From: Sphingobium boeckii
GTDB taxonomy: Bacteria > Pseudomonadota > Alphaproteobacteria > Sphingomonadales > Sphingomonadaceae
Assembly: GCF_014199215.1 (NCBI RefSeq)
Contig: NZ_JACIJC010000007.1
Span: 1 to 59,156 of the forward strand
Length of the DNA stretch: 59,156 bases
Reading direction: 5' to 3'
Position 1 is the stretch's first letter. Each line of letters begins with the position of its first letter. This document shows positions 1-9,200 of this stretch, piece after piece. A program made the position numbers and the translations under genes. Below the pieces are notes generated by a model, which saw only the letters and a list, made by a program, of their open reading frames with translations, had not been told where the DNA came from and searched no databases.

Positions 1-1
1 G

Positions 2-82
2 ACCGACACGCTCACCAAGCTCGCCAATGGTTATCCCGCGAACAGTGTCGGTGACCTCATGCCCTGGACCAACGTGGGCTGA
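2..82 (+). pseudogene. tnpC: C-terminal end of IS66 transposase TnpC (partial)
   Basis: The frame from base 2 reads TDTLTKLANGYPANSVGDLM followed by PWTNVG and a stop. This matches the conserved C-terminal tail of IS66 TnpC transposases (a DTLT...NG...DLMPW pattern). Only 26 codons are in the window, so whether the gene is intact upstream cannot be seen. It is followed after about 30 bases by a tnpA reading frame, an order not expected within a single IS66 copy. Confidence 0.65.
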
Positions 83-114
83 GAACATCGCTTACGGACC
101 GACGGCGCTGGACG

Positions 115-444
115 GTGGAGCAGAAGCTGGCGGTGCTGCGGGATGCCTTTGGTCCGCAAGGCTGTGTGCGCACCGCGATCGAACGGCATGATGTTGGCAG
201 CGGTTCGATCTACACCTGGCGGCGTCAGGCAATGTCGGGTGAACTTGGCGGTGCTCGCCTGCCGATCGGGCCAGCATTTGCCGAGGTCCAGATCAGCGAA
301 CCGCCAGCGTTATCCGCTCCGCCGGTCGCCGCTGCCTTCGGCGGCCTGATTGGGATCGATCTGCCGTCAGGTATCCGGGTGTTGGTGGACGCCAAGGTCG
401 ATGCTGATGCTTTGGCACGGGTGATCGGTGTCCTGACGCGATGA
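115..444 (+). CDS. tnpA: IS66 TnpA-like helix-turn-helix protein
   Basis: This 109-residue protein resembles the small accessory TnpA (OrfA) of IS66 elements. It has a helix-turn-helix near the start (EQKLAVLRDAF...CVRTAIERHDVGSGSIYTWRR), a variable middle, and a short hydrophobic C-terminal module of the kind TnpA proteins carry (IDLPSGIRVLVDAKVDADAL). The GTG at 115 is the first start codon. The frame stays open upstream (TDRRRWT before VEQKL), so the original start may have been lost in a rearrangement. Its stop overlaps the tnpB ATG (ATGA), as normal in IS66. TnpA needs TnpB and TnpC to transpose, and neither is intact here. Confidence 0.75.
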   Translation: MEQKLAVLRDAFGPQGCVRTAIERHDVGSGSIYTWRRQAMSGELGGARLPIGPAFAEVQISEPPALSAPPVAAAFGGLIGIDLPSGIRVLVDAKVDADALARVIGVLTR

Positions 445-467
445 TCCCATTGTCTCCCCCGACGTAA
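441..467 (+). pseudogene. tnpB: TnpB start, truncated after eight codons
   Basis: The ATGA overlap at the tnpA stop opens the frame MIPLSPPT then TAA. MIPL(S/P) is the usual beginning of IS66 TnpB. The frame diverges inside a run of C and stops, so only the translational-coupling point of tnpB survives. Confidence 0.5.
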
Positions 468-934
468 TCATCCAGCGATGCCGGCAGCAAAAAGTCCTGC
501 CTACGGTCTTGCTCTTCAACAAAACGGCCCATGTCAAAGCTTCCCGAAATCCGGGATAACTCTACCATGAAATGGTGTTTTTACACAGCCTCGGTCGAAA
601 GTCGCCGTAAAAGCGGACGGTCTGCACATGGGGAGCGACAATTGGTTCTGAGCGTCTGGGAATGGTCGGATCTTAACTGTCTGCTCTTTACACAAACGCT
701 CCTGTCGGTTTGACATCGATAATTACGGGTCGGCGATGCACCAATGGATTGCATCGCTGACAAAAGGGGATGCTGCATGATATTTTTCAAGAACAAGTCA
801 GTGGACGGGTCATAGCCGAATTCAGCCAAAGTGGGTCCATTCGCCTCCAGTCACATCCGTCTCTGTATTATGGACAAAAAATGGACATGTTGCGGTATCG
901 TAACGAATATCCAACGCTAAGCCATTGATATTGC
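468..934. other. Intergenic stretch, no gene seen
   Basis: No reading frame here has convincing protein character. The stretch separates the IS66 remnants from tRNA-Glu and may contain unrecognised IS debris. I see no clear terminal repeat or promoter. Confidence 0.4.
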
Positions 935-1009
935 TGGTGACCCCTACGAGAATCGAACTCGTGTTTTCGCCGTGAGAGGGCGACGTCCTAACCGCTAGAC
1001 GAAGGGGCC
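935..1009 (-). tRNA. tRNA-Glu (anticodon CTC)
   Basis: Read on the minus strand the gene starts GGCCCCTTCGTCTAGCGG and folds as a tRNA. The acceptor arm is GGCCCCT/AGGGGTC, the anticodon arm is CGCC-CTCTCAC-GGCG giving anticodon CTC (glutamate, codon GAG), and the T-arm carries GTTCGATTC. The discriminator is A and the CCA end is encoded (TGG at 935-937 on the plus strand). Length is 75 nt. IS66 debris lies on its 3' side, but no direct repeat of the tRNA end was noticed there. Confidence 0.97.
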
Positions 1010-1406
1010 AGTCTGGACCAAGTGGCGGCCAATATGGCGCGGGCACGTCGCAGTCAAGCGATCTTGATTTGGGATCGCATCGCTTGGCTCATCCCCGCGA
1101 CCGCCATTTTGTGGTTGGCCTGAGACTTCTGGATTGCGCGGCTCAGGACCGATTGCTGCTTACGGGAATAGCGATGGCTTGATGCAATGGCGTTGAAAGG
1201 AGACGACCATAAGCGCTAACCGGCGGCAAAAAGGGAGCGTGTGAACGGAATTGGGCACCAGCACAATTGGCTAAAAGCCTATGTTTGACGTATTAGATGC
1301 TGCGAACCACAGTCCCACGAGGTCAGTGACACGTCGATCAATGGTCAAATAACTCTGTCCGCCGATTGACACGTCACTTGCCCGACGCCGCGATTGGCGA
1401 AAGGCG
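1010..1406. other. Intergenic stretch, no gene seen
   Basis: About 400 bases upstream of tRNA-Glu. Reading frames here are short and without recognisable features. The part next to 1010 must hold the tRNA promoter, but I cannot assign its boxes. Confidence 0.4.
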
Positions 1407-1673
1407 TCAGCCGTGCAGATCGATCTCGAGCCGTTCTCGCACTTTGGGGCTGAATAACGTCTCCACGTCGCCGACGAATTTCTGCGCGATGCTGCCGACA
1501 CCAAAGGAAATGCTGTAGCCCCGGAGCAGGCGACTGTTCGTAATGCCCTTGAGTTCCACGGTTTTGCTCGAGAGCAGCAACCCACGCAGCATGTTGCAGA
1601 TCTGTTCGGCGTCTTCCTTGCCCACCAAGCGAATTGTGACGTGCGTCAATTGCTCTGGATTTTTGTCGGCCAA
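1407..1673 (-). CDS. Hypothetical protein, 88 aa
   Basis: Family not recognised. The frame gives a soluble, mixed alpha/beta-looking sequence (LTHVTIRLVGKEDAEQICNM ... GYSISFGVGSIAQKFVGDVE ... RERLEIDLHG). Its composition is more protein-like than the upstream extension of the same open frame. I chose a TTG start at 1673 because AAGGA sits about eight bases before it. The open frame runs on to 2009, but that part is low quality and would overlap the next gene. It is divergent from the TonB receptor and could share its promoter region. It may be spurious. Confidence 0.4.
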   Translation of the reverse strand: MADKNPEQLTHVTIRLVGKEDAEQICNMLRGLLLSSKTVELKGITNSRLLRGYSISFGVGSIAQKFVGDVETLFSPKVRERLEIDLHG

Positions 1674-1983
1674 CTGATCAATCCTTAAAATAGAAAGCCG
1701 CGCTCTTTCCGCGGCCCAGATCCCCGCATCGCACTGATGTGTTCGTTGGAGGCCCGATACACAAGCTTGGGCTCCGCTGAAAGACCGCGGTTTATCATCC
1801 GACAGGGCGGCGGTTGATCTAGGCACAATCGCTTGTTCATAACGATAGTGAAATGTGGCCTGCAGGCAACACGCAGTTCGGAAAAAGCGTAGTCTTTTGT
1901 TCTTGTACGATTGTAAGCGTTGACCGTGAGGCATTTTGAGGAAAGGTTTGAGTTGGGAGGGCGTGTAACAGGGAGTTTTTACC
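1674..1983. promoter_or_regulatory. Divergent intergenic region before the TonB receptor
   Basis: About 310 bases between the small minus-strand frame and the receptor. Its distal part includes AGGGAG about eight bases before the TTG at 1984, a plausible ribosome binding site. No clear operator or Fur-like box was identified. Confidence 0.35.
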
Positions 1984-4974
1984 TTGAGCCATCCAACGTC
2001 AAAAGCCATGTTCTGTTCAGGCGTCTCGCTCGTCGCTGCTCTGGCCTTGGCTTCTCCGTCTTTCGCCCAAAATTCTTCTCAAGCCGAAGATGAGGCCATA
2101 GCCTCATCTCCCGATGAGATCGTCGTCACCGGGTCCCGCATCGCGCGCCCGGAACTCGACGTGGCAAACCCCATCGTTACCGTAACGGCTCAGGCGATCG
2201 AGAATACCGGCCAGATCAACATTACCGACGTGCTTACTCGCAATCCAGCGCTGACGGCGTCGGTTGGTGGCTCGTTATCCGGTGGTGCCGATGCCGGATT
2301 TGGCGAGACGGGTGCCAATTTGCTGGATCTGCGTAATCTGGGCACAAACCGCACTTTGGTCTTGGTAAACGGTCGGCGTCATGTCGCGGGCGTTCCCGAC
2401 AGCGCGGCGGTCGATATCAACTCGATCCCGCAAGACCTGATCGAGCGGGTAGATGTGCTGACGGGCGGTGCGTCGGCCGTATATGGCGCTGACGGCGTTT
2501 CGGGCGTGGTAAACTTCGTTTTGAAGCAGAAGTTCGAAGGTTTGATCGCGCGCGGGCAAGCCGGGATTTCTAGCCGTGGGGATGCGGGGCAACGCTTCGG
2601 TTCGATTGTAGCGGGGACAAACTTCGCCGATGATCGTGGCAATGTCACCCTGGCATATGAATATAGCAAAAACGATCGGCTCAGCAGCTTCGACCGTTCA
2701 TTCTCCGGAGACCCCGCAAAGAATTTCGCGCTCTATCGCGACCTCGATGATTTTCCGGATGATCCCGCCGTGATCGACCGCATCCTGTATAATAATCTGA
2801 CATGGGCCGATAGCGCGCCAGATGGCGCGGTCGATCTGGATCTCGATGGCATTCCCGATTTTACGGGAAGCGGGCTAGCTTACGACAGGGGCTTATCGAT
2901 TCCGTCATCCGGCGGGCGGGCAGTCGGAGGCTCCAATACCCCGACTGCGGGTTATTTTGGCGATCTTTTACCAAGCAACGAACGCCATGCCGGCAACCTT
3001 CTGGCCAGTTTCGAAGTCTCGCCCGCTCTAAGGCTGTTTGGCGAAGCGAAGTTTGTTCGCACCGATGCGTTCTCAGTCGGCCAGCCGAGCTTTGATTTTT
3101 TCACATTTCTCGCTCCGGACAATGCTTATCTCAATGACAGATTTGGTATCGGGGCCGCTCCCGATGGCGCATTAATTTCCAGAGACAATTTCGATTTCGG
3201 CATTCGCGGCGAAACCATTCGGCGCGAAACGGCCCGGTTCGTCGTTGGCGCTGATGGCGATATATCGGACAATGCTCGCTACGAACTTTCCTATGTCTAT
3301 GGTCAGACAAAGTCCCGGAGCACGCAAACTTCCAACTTAATTGCCGATCGCTATTTCGCCGCACTCGATGCGGTGGTCGATCCCGGCACCGGCAACATCG
3401 TGTGCCGGTCCACCCTGGATCCGGCGTCGAATATCGATCCCAATAATTTCGATGCGCCGGCAACGACCTTCACGCCCGGTACGGGCAGTATCTGTCGACC
3501 GCTGAATGTCCTGGGAAGCGGCGTCGCGTCTCCTGAGGCCTTGGCGTTCGTACTGGCGGACAATATGACGCGCTCGATCATCAAGCAGCACGTCGTTTCC
3601 GGTTCGGTGACTGGCGATTTCGATGCTTTGTTCAAACTACCCGGCGGGTCGCTTGGATTTGCCGTAGGCGCTGAATACCGTAAGGAATCAAGTCTTCAGA
3701 CGCCCGACATAGCGATCCAGAACGGCGAATTTCGCGACTTTGCGGCTATTCCGATCAGCGGTGGCAAGTTCGATGTCAAGGAAGCATTCGCCGAGTTGAA
3801 CGCGCCCATCCTGGCGGATATGCCGTTTGCGCATCTGCTCTCGGTTTCTGCGGCCATTCGGTTTTCGGATTATTCCACGGTTGGTAATACAACGACGTGG
3901 AAGTTCGACGGCATATATGCTCCGGTACCTGACGTCCGCTTCCGGGGCTCTTATTCCCAGGCGGTACGCGCGCCTAATATCGGAGAGCTGTTTTTGCCCG
4001 CGACTGGTACTTTCGGTTTCGTAACCGATCCATGCGACGTTCAGCGCCTTGGCGAGGGCACACAATATCGTGCAGCAAATTGTGCTGCGATATTGTCAGG
4101 ATTGGGACTGACACCTGCGCAGATCGCCGGGTTCAGCCCCTCGACTGATTCGGAGGCGACGACGTCGCGCCGTGGCACTGTCGGCGGCAATTCCGGCCTG
4201 CGGGAGGAAACCGCAAAAACCTGGACGGCGGGCGTCGTGATCCAGCCAAGCTTCATTCCGCGCTTGTCGATCACGTTCGACTGGTATGATATCAGGATCA
4301 AGGGTGCGGTGAATACGCCGACGCCAACGGAGTTGGCCGATCTATGCGTCGATCAGCCGAGCGTGGACAATATCTATTGCGCAAACGTCTTTCGCGAAGC
4401 CGGCACCGGTTTCGTTCTGGGTGATGGCAGCGATCCACAACGTCGCATCGGTTTCAACGTGCGTCCGGAGAACGTGGCGGCATTCAAGACAGCCGGGGCG
4501 GATTTCTCTATTCGATATCGTTTGCCGGAATTCGGATACGGTAATTTCCAGCTCAATTTGGTTGGAGGCTATCTCGACAAGATTGAATTTGTCCCGACGC
4601 TGGGAGCGGATACGGACAACGACATCCTGGAGGCCTACAACCCCAGATGGCGCCTCAATGGCAGCGTGGACTGGCAGCTCAACGACGTATCAATCTCGTA
4701 TAACATGGCGTATTTCAGCAAAACTCGCCGTTTTACGACCGAGCAATTGGCGGCAAATCCCGACATCTCGGATCCCAAATATTTCTTCTACAAAGAGCGT
4801 TGGGAGCATGATCTGCGCTTGAGCGTGGATGTGGGCGATCGGTTTACGCTTTATGGCGGGGTCAATAACATATTTGATTCAAAGCCGTCATTTGATCAAT
4901 TGAGTTATCCGGTCTCCGGCATTGGCCGGTTCTTATATGCTGGAGCCAAGGTAAAATTGGGCAAGCTGTTTTGA
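1984..4974 (+). CDS. TonB-dependent receptor
   Basis: Outer-membrane active transporter of 996 residues, powered by TonB/ExbBD. A signal peptide is visible (SLVAALALASPSFAQ, cleavage near residue 29), followed by a TonB box (DEIVVTGSRIAR). The plug domain comes next (NITDVLTRNPALT ... LRNLGTNRTLVLVNGRRHV ... RVDVLTGGASAVYGADGVSG), then a 22-strand-type barrel ending in an aromatic strand with a terminal Phe (GAKVKLGKLF). The type with a long barrel and VLVNGRRHV plug is abundant in sphingomonads and usually of unknown substrate. The TTG at 1984 has AGGGAG in front; an in-frame ATG at 2008 is the alternative. No transport partner gene lies next to it. A strong hairpin follows the stop. Confidence 0.93.
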   Translation: MSHPTSKAMFCSGVSLVAALALASPSFAQNSSQAEDEAIASSPDEIVVTGSRIARPELDVANPIVTVTAQAIENTGQINITDVLTRNPALTASVGGSLSGGADAGFGETGANLLDLRNLGTNRTLVLVNGRRHVAGVPDSAAVDINSIPQDLIERVDVLTGGASAVYGADGVSGVVNFVLKQKFEGLIARGQAGISSRGDAGQRFGSIVAGTNFADDRGNVTLAYEYSKNDRLSSFDRSFSGDPAKNFALYRDLDDFPDDPAVIDRILYNNLTWADSAPDGAVDLDLDGIPDFTGSGLAYDRGLSIPSSGGRAVGGSNTPTAGYFGDLLPSNERHAGNLLASFEVSPALRLFGEAKFVRTDAFSVGQPSFDFFTFLAPDNAYLNDRFGIGAAPDGALISRDNFDFGIRGETIRRETARFVVGADGDISDNARYELSYVYGQTKSRSTQTSNLIADRYFAALDAVVDPGTGNIVCRSTLDPASNIDPNNFDAPATTFTPGTGSICRPLNVLGSGVASPEALAFVLADNMTRSIIKQHVVSGSVTGDFDALFKLPGGSLGFAVGAEYRKESSLQTPDIAIQNGEFRDFAAIPISGGKFDVKEAFAELNAPILADMPFAHLLSVSAAIRFSDYSTVGNTTTWKFDGIYAPVPDVRFRGSYSQAVRAPNIGELFLPATGTFGFVTDPCDVQRLGEGTQYRAANCAAILSGLGLTPAQIAGFSPSTDSEATTSRRGTVGGNSGLREETAKTWTAGVVIQPSFIPRLSITFDWYDIRIKGAVNTPTPTELADLCVDQPSVDNIYCANVFREAGTGFVLGDGSDPQRRIGFNVRPENVAAFKTAGADFSIRYRLPEFGYGNFQLNLVGGYLDKIEFVPTLGADTDNDILEAYNPRWRLNGSVDWQLNDVSISYNMAYFSKTRRFTTEQLAANPDISDPKYFFYKERWEHDLRLSVDVGDRFTLYGGVNNIFDSKPSFDQLSYPVSGIGRFLYAGAKVKLGKLF

Positions 4975-4979
4975 AAATA

Positions 4980-5005
4980 GGTCAGGGGGCTCCGGCCCCC
5001 TGACC
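4980..5005. terminator. Perfect 11-bp hairpin after the TonB receptor
   Basis: GGTCAGGGGGC, loop TCCG, GCCCCCTGACC: a perfect 11-bp GC-rich stem starting six bases after the receptor stop. It is not followed by a clear T run in either direction, so it may act as a transcript-stabilising or partly Rho-dependent end rather than a classical intrinsic terminator. Confidence 0.7.
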
Positions 5006-5129
5006 ATTTCATCGACAGGCTCTACTCCTGTGAGAATTGCCTCAAGCTGGAGACTTGCGTGCCACCAGCTTGCCGACCGTGGTTTTGCCAGCATGAAATC
5101 ACAAGGCGGCAGAAAACGATGCTCGACCT

Positions 5130-5819
5130 TTAACGGGATTCGGATGGGTGAGTTTCTTGGCGGATTGCGGCATGTGCTTCGGCGCGGGAAAACAGCAAAG
5201 CGAGATCTTCTCGGCTGACGTCAAAGGTCTCACCCAGATCCTCAAGCGCCCGATCGATATCTCCGATCATGAATCCCGAATCCGGCGCTGGCGCGACAGT
5301 CCGCCAAACCATCGGAACAGCGCGATGCGGATAGGAATGCCCGGAATACCGGTGGAGCAACCAGCCGATGAAAACGAGCAGCGCCGAATTCAACACATCG
5401 GGTGTGATCAACATTTCAGGATGACCGCCGAAAACATGACCCCCCAGCACAGCGCTCAGTGCGACCGCCCCGCCCGGCGGATGGAGGCAGCGTGACAGCG
5501 ACATGACGAGAATAGCCGCCGATACGGCAACCGCTGCGGCCACGATAGGCGGATGGATCATACCGTTGATCGCGATCCCCGTAAGCGCAGAACTGACGTT
5601 TCCTCCGACGATCGACCACGGCTGCGCGAGTGGGCTGGAAGGCACCGCGAACAGAAGAACGGCCGACGCTCCGATCGGAGCGACCAGCCAGGGAAGCGAC
5701 TCTGGACTCAACTGAACCGATGTCATCCCTACAAAGATGATGCCGATCATGGTGCCCAGGCACGCTATCAGCCGGTCACGCAGACTGCCGCCTGCTAGGA
5801 GCGGCGCAAACAAGCGCAT
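5130..5819 (-). CDS. HPP-family integral membrane protein
   Basis: About 229 residues with at least four hydrophobic segments. It has the family signature HPPGGAVAL (residues about 132-140 from the chosen start) and the conserved PIGASAVLLFAVPSSPLAQP motif region. HPP proteins are inner-membrane proteins, some implicated in nitrite transport. Others carry C-terminal CBS domains, which are absent here: the tail after the last helix is a short soluble segment. The ATG at 5819 begins the usual MRxFxPxLAGxxxRDRL opening, but has no obvious Shine-Dalgarno. An ATG at 5906 preceded by GGGA is the alternative. The gene faces the TonB receptor and is divergent from the adhesin operon. Confidence 0.8.
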   Translation of the reverse strand: MRLFAPLLAGGSLRDRLIACLGTMIGIIFVGMTSVQLSPESLPWLVAPIGASAVLLFAVPSSPLAQPWSIVGGNVSSALTGIAINGMIHPPIVAAAVAVSAAILVMSLSRCLHPPGGAVALSAVLGGHVFGGHPEMLITPDVLNSALLVFIGWLLHRYSGHSYPHRAVPMVWRTVAPAPDSGFMIGDIDRALEDLGETFDVSREDLALLFSRAEAHAAIRQETHPSESR

Positions 5820-6295
5820 GTATAGCGTAGGCGACGGAATGACGATGGTCCCGGATAGCTGAGGCGGTTGCACTGCCAATTTGTCCCGCGGCGCGCCAGA
5901 AAGCATTTGCTCGGTTCCCAGAAACTCTGCTTGGATCCTGATCGCACGGTCGCGGTCGGTAGAAACGGCGAGCCCTGATGGTTTCGCGGGCCAAGTTTCG
6001 ATCGCAACGCATGAAGAACAGGGGCGGCGGTATCGGGTTTGAATCTGACAACGGACCAACGTGGTTGCGCGATTGCAGGAAATTGGCGCAGATATTTATT
6101 GCCTATAAAGAAAATTATCAAATGCATCATGGTTTAGAGTAAACAATAACCAAAATCGCGCGATAGTATTAGCGATCGTAGTATTAATATATTAATTTAG
6201 CGCATTCTGTTGTTATTAATTGAAAATCCGGAAGTTAGTTTTACGAATACTGAATTGAGTCGGATAAAATTCCGACGTGTTCAGGAGGGCGTATC
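5820..6295. promoter_or_regulatory. AT-rich promoter region of the adhesin operon
   Basis: The stretch around 6090-6250 is markedly AT-rich compared with the rest of the window (runs such as TATTAATATATTAATTT). This suggests a strongly regulated or silenced promoter for the adhesin operon. A short hairpin GTCGGA-TAAAAT-TCCGAC (6259-6276) sits in the leader just before a perfect AGGAGG (6283-6288) and the ATG at 6296, where it could modulate translation. No further gene is seen, although the HPP frame may extend into the left part. Confidence 0.5.
6259..6276 (+). promoter_or_regulatory. Leader hairpin before adhesin RBS
   Basis: Six-base perfect stem GTCGGA / TCCGAC with loop TAAAAT, seven bases before the AGGAGG of the adhesin gene. 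It is small, and a role is only an inference from its position. Confidence 0.3.
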
Positions 6296-9200
6296 ATGGC
6301 TATTCAGGTAAAAGTCGCATCGGCTGATGAAAATGTCGCGAATTCTGTTGAGAAGACCGTAAACGGAGACCTCTCCCTCGCTCCTGGAAGCAAAGTGGCG
6401 TTGAACGTGTCCCAGGACATGATCGCAGGTTACGGCCGCGAAGGTGCTGATCTTATCGTGCAGTTGAAATCGGGTGAATCCATCCGGATCGCCAATTTTT
6501 ACGCACCCTCGCCAACGCCGAGCCAGCTTTATCTGGTCGATGGAGATCAGGAACTTGTCCAGGCAGAATTATCGCCCGCGGCATCAAGCGGCGCGGTAAT
6601 GGCGAGCTACACTTTCACGGGGATGCCCGCAGGGTTTGCTGCCTTCGCGACTGATACGGCCTCCAATGAGGACAGCGGCGGTGGATTCGGGATCGGCGCG
6701 ATCCTGGGCGGGGTCGGACTCGCCGGCGGCGCACTGGCCCTTGCCGCGGGCGGCGGCGGCGGTGACGATCCACTTCCGCCGGCCTCCGCCCCACCTGCGG
6801 ACACCACGGCGCCGGCTGCGGCCACCGGGCTGGTGATCAACGCTGCCGGGACGCAATTGACCGGAAACGCAGAGGCCGGCGCAACCGTGCGCGTGGACAT
6901 CAATGGTGACGGCGTACCGGACGCCACGGCCAGCGTCGGAAGCAATGGGCAGTTCACGGTCGCGCTCAGCCCGCCGCTGACGAATGGTGAAACGGTCAGC
7001 GTCACGGTGCGCGATGCGGCCGGGAATGCGAGTCCTGCGGCGACCGTCACCGCATCCGATACCACTGCGCCGGCGCCCGCGAGCAATATCGATATATCGG
7101 ACGATGGCGCGACGATTACAGGCAATGCCGAGCCCGGGGCCACAGTAAGCATCGATACGGATGGCGATGGCGATGCTGATGGCACTGCGACGGCCGGCAC
7201 TGACGGCACCTTCGAAATTCCGCTTGTTCCGCCGCTGACCGATGGCGAGACGGTGACGGTCATCGTCACCGATCCCCGGGGGAATGACAGTGCGCCCGTC
7301 GATGTGACCGCGCCCGATCTGGTTCCGACCCCGCTCGCGCCGGCGATCGATCCCAGCAATGGCACGATCATCACCGGCACGGCCGAGGCGGGCAGCATTA
7401 TCACGCTGACCGATGCCGGCGGTGCCGTGATCGGCACGGGCACGGCGAATGGCAATGGCGACTGGAGCATAACGCCCACGCCGCCCCTGGCAGACGGGAC
7501 CGTGGTCACCGGCGTGGCGACCAACAGCGAGGGTGACAGCGGTCCGCCAGCGACGATCACGATCGATGCGATCGCGCCGGCCGCGCCCACGATCGATCCC
7601 AGCAACGGAACGCAGGTCACAGGCGGTGCTGAGGCCGGCGTGGCGATCACGCTGACCGACGCTGGCGGCGCCGCTATCGGCACGGTCACCGCGGACGCCA
7701 ATGGCAATTGGACATTCGCGCCCGCGACGCCGCTTTCGGACGGCACGGTGATCAATGCAGTCGCGCGCGACGCGGCGGGCAATGTCAGCCTTCCCGCGAT
7801 GACCGTTGTGGATGGGATCGCGCCGGGCGCGCCCGTGATCGAACCGAGCAATGGCACGATGATCAGCGGCGCGGCGGAAGCCGGCACAACCATTACGCTG
7901 ACGGATGGCAATGGCGCGACCATCGGCACCACTGTTACGGGCAGCGGCGGACTCTGGTCGTTCACGCCCTCCACGGCGCTGGGCAACAGCACTGAGATCA
8001 ACGCCACCGCCACTGATGAGGCGGGCAATGTCAGCCCGTCTGCATCGACCATCGTCGATAGCATCGCCCCGGCGGCCCCGACGATCGATCTGAGCGATGG
8101 CACGATATTGGTCGGCACAGCCGAAGCCGGCAGCACGATCATGCTCAGTGAAGCCGGTTCGACGATCGGCACGGCGATCGCAGATGGGAATGGTGATTGG
8201 ACGTTCACGCCAGGATCGCCGCTGTTGGACGGCACGATCGTCAACGCGGCGGCCAGCGACGCTGCGGGCAACATTGGTCCCCAAGCGACTGTCACGATCG
8301 ATGCCACTGCGCCGCTGCCGCCGGTGATCGACGCCAGCAATGGCGCGGTCTTGACCGGAACGGCAGAGGCCGGGAGCATCATCACACTGACGGATGGCAC
8401 CAATGCACCGATCGGAACGACCAGCGCCAATGGCTCCGGCAACTGGACATTCACGCCGGGCGCGACGTTGCCGGATGCGACCACCGTGCGGGCGACGGCC
8501 ACGGACGCCACCGGGAATGTCAGCCTGCCCGTCAGCGCGATCGTCGATAGCGGGGCTCCGGTGGCACCGACGATCGATCCCAGCAATGGCGTGCTGATCA
8601 GCGGCACAGCGGAAGCCGGTGCGCTGATCACGCTGAGCGATGGCGCGACCCAGATCGCCCAGGTCATCGCGGACGCCAACGGGGATTGGAGCGCGATACC
8701 ATCGACGCCCGTAGCGCATGGCATCGTCGTCACCGCAGTCGCCCGCGACGCTGCCGGAAACGCGAGCCCCCCGGCAACGGTCACGATCGACAGCGTCGCG
8801 CCCGCGGCACCGGTGATCGATGCCAGCAATGGTGCAACCGTGAGCGGTATGGCCGAGGCGAACAGCCTCGTCACGCTTACCGATGGCAATGGCACGCCGC
8901 TTGGCGCGATCAGTGCGGATGGAGCCGGTAACTGGACCGCGACGCTCACGCCCGCGCTGGCGGATGGCGCGATCATACAAGCAACGGCAACCGATGCGGC
9001 AGGCAACGTCAGTTCGCCCGCCGCCGTGACCGTGGACGCAGTGCTGCCCGCAGCGCCCGTCATCGATCCGAGCGATGGCGATCTGTTTACGGGCACCGCC
9101 GAGGCCGGCAGCCTTGTGACCCTGACCGGGACCGGCATCAATGCGGCGGTCACGGCCGATGCGAATGGCGACTGGAGCTACACGGCATCGCCCCAGCTTG

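Larger units (their letters stand above)
1..467 (+). mobile_element. IS66-family insertion sequence remnants
   Basis: Three fragments of IS66-type genes lie head to tail: the last 26 codons of a tnpC, an apparently intact tnpA, and the first eight codons of a tnpB that runs into a stop. The usual IS66 order is tnpA-tnpB-tnpC, so a tnpC end directly in front of a tnpA means at least two copies or an internal rearrangement. The window starts inside the element, so its left boundary is unknown. No terminal inverted repeat could be assigned. Confidence 0.75.

Noticed and set aside
4980-5005. Classical intrinsic terminator
   Set aside because: The stem is perfect, but there is no T run on either side, so it is reported only as a terminator-like hairpin.
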